Assembly (NCBI GenBank): GCA_002404155.1
Contig: DHJC01000083.1
Span: 1 to 12,008 of the forward strand
Length of the DNA stretch: 12,008 nucleotides
Reading direction: 5' to 3'
Source: Chloroflexi bacterium UBA4730
GTDB taxonomy: Bacteria; Chloroflexota; Limnocylindria; P2-11E
Position 1 is the first letter of the stretch. The number at the start of each line of letters is the position of its first letter. The notes under the pieces were generated by a model. That model was given only the letters and a program-made list of their open reading frames with translations. It was not told the origin of the DNA and did no database searches. Of the stretch, positions 5,415 to 12,008 are shown piece by piece. A program made the translations under genes and the position numbers.

Positions 5415-6609
5415 CCGGTCGGCGGCGACCGCCGCCTGGACGACGGTGATGGTGCCGGTCGGCATCGGAATCGTCCTGCTCGGGTTCAACTGGTCCACGC
5501 CGGTGCTCGCGAGCCCGATCGGCTACCACGCACCGTATGGCTTTCTGGCGCTCATCGTCATCGCCGGCGTTTATGCCTCGGTCGGTGCGTTCGTGCTCGC
5601 GCGCCAGCCGGGCAACGCGATGGGGTGGATCTTCTGCGGGACCGGCCTGCTCAGTGCGGCCGAGCTCATCAGCTCCCAGTACGCGATCTATGCGCTGCTC
5701 ACCCGCGCGGGCGCCCTGCCGGGAGGACCGCTCGCCGGATGGATCTACCAATCCAGCGGAATCGTCGTTGCGACCGGCTCTTCGATCTTCGTACCGCTGC
5801 TCTTTCCGAACGGCACGCTTCCCTCGCGTTCGTGGCGGCCGGTGCTGGGCCTTGGAGTGATCGCGATCGCGATCCTGGTCGCGGGGGCGACCCTCAACCC
5901 AGGCCCGCTGTGGATCGCGATCCAGGTGACCAATCCGTTCGGTCGCGCTGGGGCAGCGGAGCTCGCGGTCTCGATGGACGCGCTCGGAATCGGTTTCGTC
6001 GTGGCGGCCATTGGGCTCGCGCTCCTCTCGCTCGTGCCGCGTTATCGACGGGCCACGATCCTCGAGCGGCAGCAGATCAAGTGGATCGCGTATGCGGCAG
6101 GCCTGCACTCCACCGCGCTCATGGCCTACGTCCTCTTCCTGCGTTCACCCGAGTTCGCCACCGAGGCCATCGCGCTGCTGGCCCTGCTCATCCCGATCGC
6201 GACCGGCCTCGCCATCCTTCGGTACCGCCTCTACGACATCGACGTCCTGATCCGCCGGACGCTCGTGTACGTGGCGGTGTCCACGGTCCTGCTGGCGGCG
6301 TACGTCGGCGGCGTCGCGCTGTTCGAGTCGCTCCTCGCGCCGTTCACCGCGGGCAACGGCATCGCGGTCGCCATCTCGACGCTCGCGGTCGTCGCGCTCT
6401 TCCAGCCGCTCCGCTCGCGCATCCGAGCCGGCGTGGACCGGCGCTTCTATCGCTCGCGCTACAACGCCGAACACACCCTCGACCGATTGGTTCGCGAGCT
6501 CTCTGAAGAAGTCGACCTTTCGGCCGTGCGCGGTCGCTTGCTCGCGGTCATCGGGGAGACGCTCGAACCGACCCACGTCTCGGTGTGGTTCCGGGAGCGG
6601 CCGCGATGA
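5401..6609 (+). CDS. Ten-segment membrane sensor-like protein lacking a kinase domain
   Basis: About ten hydrophobic segments can be marked: near VPVGIGIVLLGF, LALIVIAGVYASVGAFVLA, MGWIFCGTGLLSAAELI, SGIVVATGSSIFVPLLF, LGLGVIAIAILVAGATL, IGFVVAAIGLALLSLV, IKWIAYAAGLHSTALMAYVL, IALLALLIPIATGLAIL, LVYVAVSTVLLAAYVGGVAL and IAVAISTLAVVALF. The linker RYRLYDIDVLIRRTLVY and the tail VDRRFYRSRYNAEHTLDRLV, then LSEEVDLSAVRGRLLAVIGE, are typical of the membrane-sensor half of certain histidine kinases. However, the protein ends about 60 residues after the last segment, without H-box or ATPase domains. It may be a sensor whose signal goes to separate proteins. The GTG at 5401 overlaps the previous gene by 14 bases; an ATG at 5449 with weak GGACG is an alternative start. 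Its stop overlaps the next ATG (ATGA). Confidence 0.85.
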   Translation: MGRASRSAATAAWTTVMVPVGIGIVLLGFNWSTPVLASPIGYHAPYGFLALIVIAGVYASVGAFVLARQPGNAMGWIFCGTGLLSAAELISSQYAIYALLTRAGALPGGPLAGWIYQSSGIVVATGSSIFVPLLFPNGTLPSRSWRPVLGLGVIAIAILVAGATLNPGPLWIAIQVTNPFGRAGAAELAVSMDALGIGFVVAAIGLALLSLVPRYRRATILERQQIKWIAYAAGLHSTALMAYVLFLRSPEFATEAIALLALLIPIATGLAILRYRLYDIDVLIRRTLVYVAVSTVLLAAYVGGVALFESLLAPFTAGNGIAVAISTLAVVALFQPLRSRIRAGVDRRFYRSRYNAEHTLDRLVRELSEEVDLSAVRGRLLAVIGETLEPTHVSVWFRERPR

Positions 6610-7139
6610 GTGCCGCCGTGTCACCCGTGGACTTCGCGGCGGTCTTCGGCGTGCCAGCCGAGGTCGGGGCGGTCGTGCGCGAGTTCCGGAGCTGCGAGTT
6701 TTCGACGCTGGCCCGCGACGGCACGCCGGTGACCTGGCCGACGATGCCGTTCTTCGAGCCCGACTGGCGACGCTTCCTCATCACCTCGTCGATCGGGCTC
6801 GCCCAGAAGGCCGTCAACATCCGGCGCGACCCGCGTGTCGCGATGCTGTTCTCGAACCCGACCGGCAGCGGCCTCGTGTCACCGCCGTTCGTCCTGATCC
6901 AGGGCGACGCCGAGGCCCCGGAGGAGCTCGGGCAGCTCGATGAGCGATTCGAGTCGATGACGCGCCTGCTGTTCGAGCGGCAACCGTTCGGCATCACATT
7001 GATGGGCGCGCTGCCCGGCCCGCTACGGCATCTCGCGGATTGGTATTGCTGGCGCATCCTCGTCTACGTCCGACCCCGTCGGATCCGCTGGTGGCCGCAG
7101 GGCAATTTCGGCCGAGCCTACGGCGAGGTCGTGCTGTGA
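6606..7139 (+). CDS. Split-barrel flavin/F420-binding family protein (PNPOx-like)
   Basis: The 177-residue protein has the look of the pyridoxamine 5'-phosphate oxidase-like FMN-binding split barrel. It opens with a helix (VGAVVREFRSCEFSTLARDG), continues with a strand pair (TPVTWPTMPFFEPDWRRFLI), and then has the family's typical SSIGLAQKAVNIRRDPRVAM (61-80) followed by LFSNPTG. Members bind FMN, F420 or haem and act as oxidoreductases, or bind small molecules; the sequence alone does not say which. Its ATG forms the ATGA overlap with the membrane protein's stop, and its own stop overlaps the next GTG, so four genes are translationally linked. No signal peptide is seen, so it is cytosolic. 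It may carry a redox cofactor whose state is reported through the membrane partner, which is inference from linkage. Confidence 0.8.
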   Translation: MSAAVSPVDFAAVFGVPAEVGAVVREFRSCEFSTLARDGTPVTWPTMPFFEPDWRRFLITSSIGLAQKAVNIRRDPRVAMLFSNPTGSGLVSPPFVLIQGDAEAPEELGQLDERFESMTRLLFERQPFGITLMGALPGPLRHLADWYCWRILVYVRPRRIRWWPQGNFGRAYGEVVL

Positions 7140-7609
7140 GGGCGTGGCGCGCGATTACGCGCGAGCTCCGCCACTACGACTCCGCAGTGATCGCCGCGCG
7201 CGATCGCGATGGGTACCCCGTGAGCGTCCGGTGCGTGCCGATACCCGACGAGCGCACGGCAACGTTCGCGGTCGCATTGCCGGAAGGCCTCGGCGTCGAG
7301 TCCGGGCCAGCCTGGCTCCTTTGCCATTTCCACGACGAGCGGTTCTGGTCGCTTCGCAGTTTCGGTGCGCGCGGATCGCTCGAGCGGACGGGCGGGAGTT
7401 GGCGCTTCCGCCCGGCGCGCTTCGTTCCCGGCATGGGCGGGGTCGCGGCATCGATCCGGCTCTTCGTTGGCGGACGCCGCCGCGCGCGCGGCTATCTCGC
7501 AACGCGGGGCCTCGAGCCGCCGGCGATCCCGTGGGATCGGATCATCGCGATCAAGCATGAGGTGCGGGCAACAACGCGCCGTAACGATTCTCGGACGACC
7601 GGGGGATAG
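7136..7609 (+). CDS. Second split-barrel-like protein of the operon
   Basis: The GTG at 7136 shares bases with the preceding TGA (GTGA), a common coupled start, and gives 157 residues beginning MRAWRAITRELRHYDSAVIA. The pattern of an N-terminal helix, then AARDRDGYPVSVRCVPIPDE, then strand-rich sequence with LLCHFHDERFWSLRSFGARG (about 61-80), and a late basic segment (GGRRRARGYLATRGLEPPAI), resembles small FMN-type split-barrel proteins. The match is weaker than for the gene before it. Two adjacent split-barrel genes could form a heterodimer, since these barrels bind cofactor at a dimer interface. The tail (ATTRRNDSRTTGG) looks unstructured. The alternative is an unrelated operon protein of unknown role. 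Confidence 0.7.
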   Translation: MRAWRAITRELRHYDSAVIAARDRDGYPVSVRCVPIPDERTATFAVALPEGLGVESGPAWLLCHFHDERFWSLRSFGARGSLERTGGSWRFRPARFVPGMGGVAASIRLFVGGRRRARGYLATRGLEPPAIPWDRIIAIKHEVRATTRRNDSRTTGG

Positions 7610-7669
7610 AAAGGATTCACGATGATCTCGCTCAGCAGAGAACGCAGCGTTGAGAGGTGAGGGACCGAA

Positions 7670-8023
7670 ATGACCGCAGCCACGACGACAACGGCGGCAG
7701 ACCGCATCGACGAGCGGACGATCGTGATCCGCGTGCGCGGCGATGTGACCGCGGCCTCGGAGCAGCCGCTCATGGCGGCGTACGCGCAGGCGGGGGAGAA
7801 GACCCGCGCGATCGTGCTCGACTTCACGGGGCTCGACTACATGAACAGTGGTGGCATCGGGCTGCTCGTGACGCTCCTGGTCCGCGCGAACCGGCAGAAG
7901 CAGAAGCTGCTCGCGTGCGGACTGAACGACCACTACAGGCAGATCTTCGAGCTCACCCGGCTCGATGAGGCGATCACGATCCACGACAGCGAGGCCGACG
8001 CGCTTGCGGCGCTCAAGGCGTAG
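7670..8023 (+). CDS. STAS-domain anti-sigma-factor antagonist (SpoIIAA/RsbV-like)
   Basis: The 117-residue protein is a single STAS domain. It opens with a short polar N-tail, then the strand RTIVIRVRGDVTAASEQPLM. The signature DFTGLDYMNSGGIGLLVTLL (51-70) carries Ser60, the position that a partner kinase/anti-sigma factor phosphorylates in SpoIIAA and RsbV. Unphosphorylated antagonists bind the anti-sigma factor and free the sigma factor. Neither a kinase (RsbW-like) nor a phosphatase (RsbU-like) is seen in this window. A GAGG-type ribosome binding site lies about 9 bases before the ATG, and a 60-base gap separates it from the previous gene. It probably belongs to the same operon and may be the output end of the membrane sensor, but linkage is the only support. 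Confidence 0.92.
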   Translation: MTAATTTTAADRIDERTIVIRVRGDVTAASEQPLMAAYAQAGEKTRAIVLDFTGLDYMNSGGIGLLVTLLVRANRQKQKLLACGLNDHYRQIFELTRLDEAITIHDSEADALAALKA

Positions 8024-8422
8024 CGGAGGACGGCGATGACACGCGATGACAGCAACTGGCTTATGTGTACGGCGAGCGAGACTCCGTCTCCTAACTCTTC
8101 GCAGTTCCGATGGCGCACTAGGTCGCGGTCGAAGGCAACTAGAAACCGACAAACGGCCCCGTTGCCTCGGTCTCCTCGACTCGTGCCCCTGCTTAGCCTG
8201 TGCTCGAATGCCCTTTGTTTCGGCGGGACTAACGCGAACTCGACAACGCCCGCGGACGAATTGCTCCCGCTATTCAAAGAGCTCTCGCGCGATCGGGCCT
8301 ACTCCTGCTAGCTCGGCGTGTCCATGTGTGTGCCCATGTGTGTTGACGCACAAGCGCAGACTTCCGCGCAGAAGAAAGACTCCCGCGCCGTTTTGAGCGC
8401 GCGCACGATATGAGGAACCCGA
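8024..8422. other. Region after the STAS gene: possible truncated gene, then non-coding
   Basis: Right after the STAS stop, GGAGGA with proper spacing leads to an ATG at 8036. The frame (to 8311, 91 codons) begins MTRDDSNWLMCTASETPSPN and then drifts into serine/arginine-rich sequence without third-position bias or family resemblance. This looks like a genuine translation start whose gene body was lost or replaced. A two-copy, 12-base near-repeat (CCATGTGTGTGC / CCATGTGTGTTG, 8322-8345) lies further on. No promoter, RNA gene or other frame could be supported. GAGGAACCC at the right end provides the ribosome binding site of the next gene. Confidence 0.4.
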
Positions 8423-9037
8423 ATGGATCCACATGCGGTCGAAAAGCTCGCGATCCGCGATGTCGTCGAAAACTGGGTGATGTGGCGCGACGCGGGCGAC
8501 TGGGAGCGCTTCGCCACGGTGTGGCACGCGGATGGTTGGATGACCGCCACCTGGTTTCAAGGGCCAGCGCAGCGGTTCATCGAGGTAAGCCGCGAAGGAT
8601 TCAACAATGGTGTGAACATCCTGCATTTTCTCGGCGGATTCACCTGCGATGTGGTCGGCGTCCGCGCTATCTCGCAGACGAAGATGACGATCAATCAGCG
8701 CGCGTCGGTCGATGGCATTCTCGCTGATGTCGTCTGCACGGGCCGGTTCTACGATTTCTTCGAGAAGCGCGATGAACGCTGGGGCATCGTGAGGCGCCAG
8801 CCAATCTACGAGAAGGATCGGATCGATCCGGTCGATCCGGCGGCGAGCCTAAAGCTGGATGCAGACACGCTTGCCCGTTTCCCAGAAGGTTATCGCCACC
8901 TCGCGTACCTCCAGAGCAGAAACGGCTTTACCGTGAAGGTCGGCTTGCCGGGGTTGCGCGGCGCGGCCGTCGACAAGCTCTACGCCGAGGGCCGAGCCTG
9001 GCTCATCGGATCGGACAGGCCAGGGGAAGCACTCTAG
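8423..9037 (+). CDS. SnoaL/NTF2-like fold protein
   Basis: The 204-residue protein begins MDPHAVEKLAIRDVVENWVM, followed by WRDAGDWERFATVWHADGWM. This matches the SnoaL-like family: an opening helix pair, then D-x-x-x-F-A-x-x-x-x-x-D-x-x-W. Further on, NNGVNILHFLGGFTCDVVGV and the strands around TINQRASVDGILADVVCTGR and FYDFFEKRDERWGIVRRQPI complete the cone-shaped barrel. Members are enzymes (cyclases, dehydratases, isomerases, dioxygenase beta subunits) or ligand binders, so no reaction can be given. A C-terminal extension of about 60 residues makes it longer than the usual 130-150. GAGGA precedes the ATG at good spacing. It is preceded by about 400 bases without a gene and appears to be transcribed alone. 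Confidence 0.8.
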   Translation: MDPHAVEKLAIRDVVENWVMWRDAGDWERFATVWHADGWMTATWFQGPAQRFIEVSREGFNNGVNILHFLGGFTCDVVGVRAISQTKMTINQRASVDGILADVVCTGRFYDFFEKRDERWGIVRRQPIYEKDRIDPVDPAASLKLDADTLARFPEGYRHLAYLQSRNGFTVKVGLPGLRGAAVDKLYAEGRAWLIGSDRPGEAL

Positions 9038-9156
9038 GTGTGAGGCGTGTCACGATCCAAGACAGCCATCGGGTTGAATAGTGCCCGTGACCGACGACCC
9101 AGCGCGACGCTCTCCTACGCCCCACGACGGGTCTCGTTCTGTTCGCTGGAAAAGGA

Positions 9157-10278
9157 ATGGAACGCGCCCGGTTGCACGTGAGTGAGCGAAACGACCTGGG
9201 GCAGAACTCAATCGGCGTGGTTCACGCCAAGCAAGAGCGGCCGCCGCGCGGCACGCCGTCACCTCCTAGGACTCGCACTCGACTTGTGCTGCTCGGGACT
9301 GCTGGTGGCTCGGTGTACTACGCCGAGCAGTCACGACGCGGTGTGGGATCGGCGGTCGTTATCGATGGCTCTATTTATTTGATCGATTGCGGCGAGGGCG
9401 TCGCTGCCCGATATCGTCAGGCCGGTCTCGGTCCGCCGGGCTTCACGCACGGCCTCGAGGATCTCCAGGCAGTCTTCTTCTCCCATCTGCACTCCGACCA
9501 CACGATTGGGTATCCGGGTTTGCTCGTCGCAGGCTTTCTAAATGGATTGCGCAATCGGACAGAGCCGATCCAGATATATGGCCCCGGACCACGCGGGTCG
9601 GTCAAGGACATGTTCGCTGACCGACCCGCCAACATCCTGGTCAACCCGCAGAACCCGATGCCAGGAACGGCAGACCTGACGAGAGACCTCCTTGCGGCGT
9701 ATGCGACCGACCTCAACGAGCGGGCACTCCGCCGAGGAAGCGGCGCAAACCCCGAGGCATCGTTTGACGCCCGCGACATTCAGCTTCCAGCGGGAATTGA
9801 GTACGAGCTCGGAGGCGATCCGGCGCCGGAGATGGAGCCATTCGCGGTCCACGAGGACGCGAATGTTCGCGTGCTGGCCACGCTGGTCGATCACCGGCCG
9901 GCGTTCCCCGCGTTCGGTTTCCGTTTCGAGACCCCGGACGGGGTGATCGTGTTCTCCGGGGACACGCGACCAACGCCGAACGTCATCCGCTTGGCCCGCG
10001 GGGCGGACATCCTTGTCCATGAAGTGATCGCAGTGCCCGCGATGGAGCGCCTATTGGTGGAACCAGCGGCGCGGGCGCGTCTCGGCGACATCGCGAGTTC
10101 CCATACAGCGGCCGACGCGGTGGGGTCGGTCGCCTCGGCCGCGGGCGTGACGAAACTCGTCTTGAGTCCAGTTCTCCCACCAACCGCGGACGACTCGGAC
10201 TTTGACATCGTGCGGGCAACCTTCGCTGGGGAAATCGTGGTCGGTCGGGACCTCGACCAAATCGCGGTCGGCCGGTAG
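9157..10278 (+). CDS. Metallo-beta-lactamase-fold hydrolase (RNase Z/arylsulfatase-like), last His ligand apparently replaced
   Basis: The fold starts near residue 39 (RTRLVLLGTAGGS), and the acidic strand SAVVIDGSIYLIDCGEGVAA is typical. The metal-binding set is SHLHSDH (H110, H112, D114, H115), with further candidates H246 in LVDHRP, D269 in FSGDT, H288 in LVHEV and H316 in SSHT. The block expected near the C-terminus (L-V-L-x-H-x-x-P) reads LVLSPVLPP, with Pro338 where the last histidine would be. The family includes tRNA 3' processing and related phosphodiesterases. Activity here may be altered or lost; a ligand might also come from elsewhere. The ATG at 9157 has AAGGA too close to it, so the true start could be a downstream GTG (9178 or 9217), which would remove most of the low-complexity N-tail. 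No signal peptide is clear. Confidence 0.85.
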   Translation: MERARLHVSERNDLGQNSIGVVHAKQERPPRGTPSPPRTRTRLVLLGTAGGSVYYAEQSRRGVGSAVVIDGSIYLIDCGEGVAARYRQAGLGPPGFTHGLEDLQAVFFSHLHSDHTIGYPGLLVAGFLNGLRNRTEPIQIYGPGPRGSVKDMFADRPANILVNPQNPMPGTADLTRDLLAAYATDLNERALRRGSGANPEASFDARDIQLPAGIEYELGGDPAPEMEPFAVHEDANVRVLATLVDHRPAFPAFGFRFETPDGVIVFSGDTRPTPNVIRLARGADILVHEVIAVPAMERLLVEPAARARLGDIASSHTAADAVGSVASAAGVTKLVLSPVLPPTADDSDFDIVRATFAGEIVVGRDLDQIAVGR

Positions 10279-10300
10279 CCAAGATGCGTCCGGCGCTACC
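10274..10300. terminator. Weak hairpin between convergent genes
   Basis: GGTAGC (10274-10279) pairs with GCTACC (10295-10300) around a 15-base loop, spanning the 21-base gap between two convergent stop codons. The stem is only 6 bp with no T-run, so a shared terminator is possible but unproven. Confidence 0.25.
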
Positions 10301-10971
10301 TAGAGCGAAGAGTCGCCGTACGGCTCAGCGGCGCTCTTGAGCGCACGGAAGAAATCGGCGACGACCTGCCGGCCAGGTTCAGCCAGCTGTCTACCGGTCT
10401 CGGTGTCGAGCGTGGACCCAGGATCCTCAGTCCCAATGATCCTCGTGGAGGCGCTCTCGATGACCTTCGAGAGCGGCCAGTCGAACTCTCCACACGACCG
10501 AATGTGTTGGTAGACCCCCAACGCACCGAACTTCTCCAGTAGATCAGCGTCGGCCACGACCTTAGCCTCTAGACCGACCGGGTGCTGATCGAACGTGCTG
10601 CCCTTATGCGTGCGGATGCAGCTCGCTTGTTTCGCGATCTCGTCCTTCGGATAGGAGATTCCCGCGGCTTCCAGATACTCGGGCAGCTGGTCCGCGCCGC
10701 GGGGGCCATGGTCTTTCGCTGGTCCGGAGAGGTAACCGATGTCGTGCATCACGATCGCCGGTAGGACGACCCTCATGTCGGCGCCTTCGGCCTCGCCGAT
10801 CACGATTGCGTTCAAGGTGTCGCGATAGATGTGCTCCCAGTTGTGAGCGGTCAACGTCTTCTCGGGGTCGAATCGTTGCTTCGTGTACCTGACAACAGAA
10901 CGAAGCCTGTCGTCTTGATCCAGGTAGCCCTGCAGCTTTGCTCGTAGTGCTGCATGGCTGGTGGTTATCAC
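10300..10971 (-). CDS. HD-domain phosphohydrolase
   Basis: The 223-residue protein shows the HD superfamily metal site. An early histidine is in AHNWEHIYRDTLNA (H47), the His-Asp pair is in AIVMHDIGY (H76, D77), and the late aspartate is in VVADADLLEKFGALG (D141). RTHKGS lies between them. HD proteins cut phosphate esters, including nucleotides and signalling nucleotides, but this stretch gives no substrate clue. The short form without a fused domain resembles generic housekeeping or nucleotide-cleaning HD enzymes. The GTG at 10971 is preferred because GGGGGAAA sits at suitable spacing and the product then begins close to the usual A-L-R-x-x-L start; the ATG at 11010 would add 13 residues. 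The stop lies 21 bases from the convergent stop of the beta-lactamase-fold gene. Confidence 0.85.
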   Translation of the reverse strand: MITTSHAALRAKLQGYLDQDDRLRSVVRYTKQRFDPEKTLTAHNWEHIYRDTLNAIVIGEAEGADMRVVLPAIVMHDIGYLSGPAKDHGPRGADQLPEYLEAAGISYPKDEIAKQASCIRTHKGSTFDQHPVGLEAKVVADADLLEKFGALGVYQHIRSCGEFDWPLSKVIESASTRIIGTEDPGSTLDTETGRQLAEPGRQVVADFFRALKSAAEPYGDSSL

Positions 10972-11238
10972 GGTCTTTCCCCCGATCTCGGCGCTCTGAA
11001 CTGCAAGCATGCGCGCCGCCCAGTGCCCCCGCGCGGGTTCCGCTACGGGTTATGCGTCATCCACGTCACTTTCGCGCGGGTGGCATGCCGCCCAGCAGGG
11101 AACGTAATTCGTATCACGCAAGAGACGTCGTCGGTCCTTTCGGGCGACCATTCCGCCTTTGGAGACCGGAAACTGTGGCCCGGTCAGGAGAAGCCAATGG
11201 GCTCGTTGTGCGGGTCGTCGTGGCGTGTGTCTACCGGT

Positions 11239-11886
11239 CTAGGACCTTTTCACTCCCAGCCCGAGGCCGTCACCGACCGAGAGGATCGTCGCGTCGAGCT
11301 GCGGGTGCGAGACGAACTTCGCGTTGAACGAGCGTATCGCCTGGGTGTCCGGAACGCGGTCGTCGACGCGCGCGCCGGAGGCGCGTCCACCCCAGAGCAG
11401 ATTGTCCACGGCGACGGCCCCGCCCGGACGCAATAGCCGAACGGTGTGGGCGAGATACCCCTCGTACTCCTGCTTCAGCGCGTCAATGAAGGCGAAATCG
11501 TACGGGCCCGCGAGCGCCGGCAGTACGTCAAGCGCCTTTCCGCTGTGCACGACGATCTTCGTGCCCACACCCGCCTCGTCCCAGAACCTCCGTGCGCGAT
11601 CGGTGCGCGCGGTGTCAGGGTCGATCGTGTCGATGCGGCCGTCGGCTGGAAGCGCCGTGGCCATCCACAGCGCCGAATAGCCGATCGCGGTGCCGACTTC
11701 GACGACCGACCGTGCCGCCGTGGCACGGACGAGCACGTGCAGCGCCCGGCCGACCCCCGTAGCGACGATCGGTATGCCGTCCCGCCCGCCCTCGCCATCG
11801 ATGCTCGCGAAGGCGCCGGCGAGTTTCCCGTGGAGTGACTCGAGGTAATCGAGGTCGGTGTCTGTGATCGCCATCGTCCTGCTCAT
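11239..11886 (-). CDS. Family 3 SAM-dependent O-methyltransferase (catechol/caffeoyl-CoA type)
   Basis: The ATG at 11886 has GGAGG 7 bases upstream; the longer frame to 11943 adds only a basic, unlikely N-tail. The 215-residue product has the SAM site VVEVGTAIGYSALWMATALP (61-80), the acidic ribose contact in IDTIDPD (85-91), and metal-binding residues in YDFAFIDALKQEYEGYL (D135) and AVDNLLWGG (D161, N162). This is the arrangement of cation-dependent O-methyltransferases that act on hydroxyls of catechol-like or other small substrates. No neighbour points to a substrate. The region upstream (11965-11980) holds two GTGGCC units spaced 4 bases apart, which might be a regulator site. The enzyme should be cytosolic. 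Confidence 0.93.
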   Translation of the reverse strand: MSRTMAITDTDLDYLESLHGKLAGAFASIDGEGGRDGIPIVATGVGRALHVLVRATAARSVVEVGTAIGYSALWMATALPADGRIDTIDPDTARTDRARRFWDEAGVGTKIVVHSGKALDVLPALAGPYDFAFIDALKQEYEGYLAHTVRLLRPGGAVAVDNLLWGGRASGARVDDRVPDTQAIRSFNAKFVSHPQLDATILSVGDGLGLGVKRS

Positions 11887-12008
11887 CCGATCGCCTCCGA
11901 ACGCAATGTCGTATGGAGCACGTCGCGCGCCTCTACCACGCACCTCAGCTCAAATGCGATAACAGTGGCCGATTGTGGCCGCGTCGCTGGTCACGGAGAG
12001 GGTCGCGG

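Noticed and set aside
4552..7590. Repeated 12-mer CCGTAACGATTC at 4552-4563 and 7579-7590 as possible att or regulatory repeats
   Set aside because: A few shared 12-mers are expected by chance in 12 kb, and there is no symmetry or consistent position.
8322..8345. GTGTG-rich two-copy 12-base repeat as a CRISPR-like or tandem array
   Set aside because: There are only two imperfect copies in direct contact, with no spacers.
10388..11240. Repeated 13-mer TGTCTACCGGTCT at 10388-10400 and 11228-11240
   Set aside because: About one such repeat is expected by chance; one copy is inside the HD gene and the other at the methyltransferase end.

Overview
The window is GC-rich (roughly two thirds G+C by eye) bacterial chromosomal DNA. 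The protein mix is a ten-segment membrane sensor of the kind seen in Chloroflexota/Actinobacteria-like lineages, split-barrel flavin/F420-type proteins, a STAS regulator, RNase Z-like and HD hydrolases, and a Clp N-domain with a very Clp-like start. This suggests a soil or water Chloroflexota or Actinomycetota relative. That assignment is inference from gene style, not a marker-gene result. No rRNA, tRNA or CRISPR array was found.

Left part (1-4376): a recombination-scarred region. At the left edge a Clp N-domain gene starts on the minus strand and runs out of the window. Next to it is a frameshifted S1-domain remnant, abutting a small serine recombinase that ends where its DNA-binding domain should begin. 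A 109-residue unknown protein is translationally coupled ahead of that recombinase. Further right lies an orphan LuxR-type helix-turn-helix with no start codon, then a gene-poor stretch with several perfect hairpins. From 2162 a compact plus-strand unit begins. It has a perfect hairpin holding the ribosome binding site, two small overlapping reading frames (92 and 80 residues), and an overlapping 545-residue large serine recombinase. The recombinase stop codon sits inside a three-way-junction-like inverted repeat. Two unrelated serine recombinases therefore flank a patch of gene debris.

Middle part (4644-8023): a tightly packed plus-strand operon. It encodes a 256-residue conserved protein of unknown function, a ten-segment membrane protein resembling the sensor half of a histidine kinase but lacking the kinase, two split-barrel (PNPOx-like) proteins, and a STAS anti-sigma-factor antagonist. 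Overlapping stop/start codons tie the first four genes together; STAS follows after 60 bases. A working idea, inferred only, is a membrane-sensing and redox-cofactor module with a partner-switch output whose kinase lies elsewhere. After the STAS gene a good ribosome binding site opens onto non-coding-looking DNA, suggesting a lost or truncated following gene.

Right part (8423-12008): single genes. These are a SnoaL/NTF2-like protein, an RNase Z-like metallo-beta-lactamase-fold hydrolase that seems to lack its last metal-binding histidine, a convergent minus-strand HD-domain phosphohydrolase, and a minus-strand family 3 O-methyltransferase.
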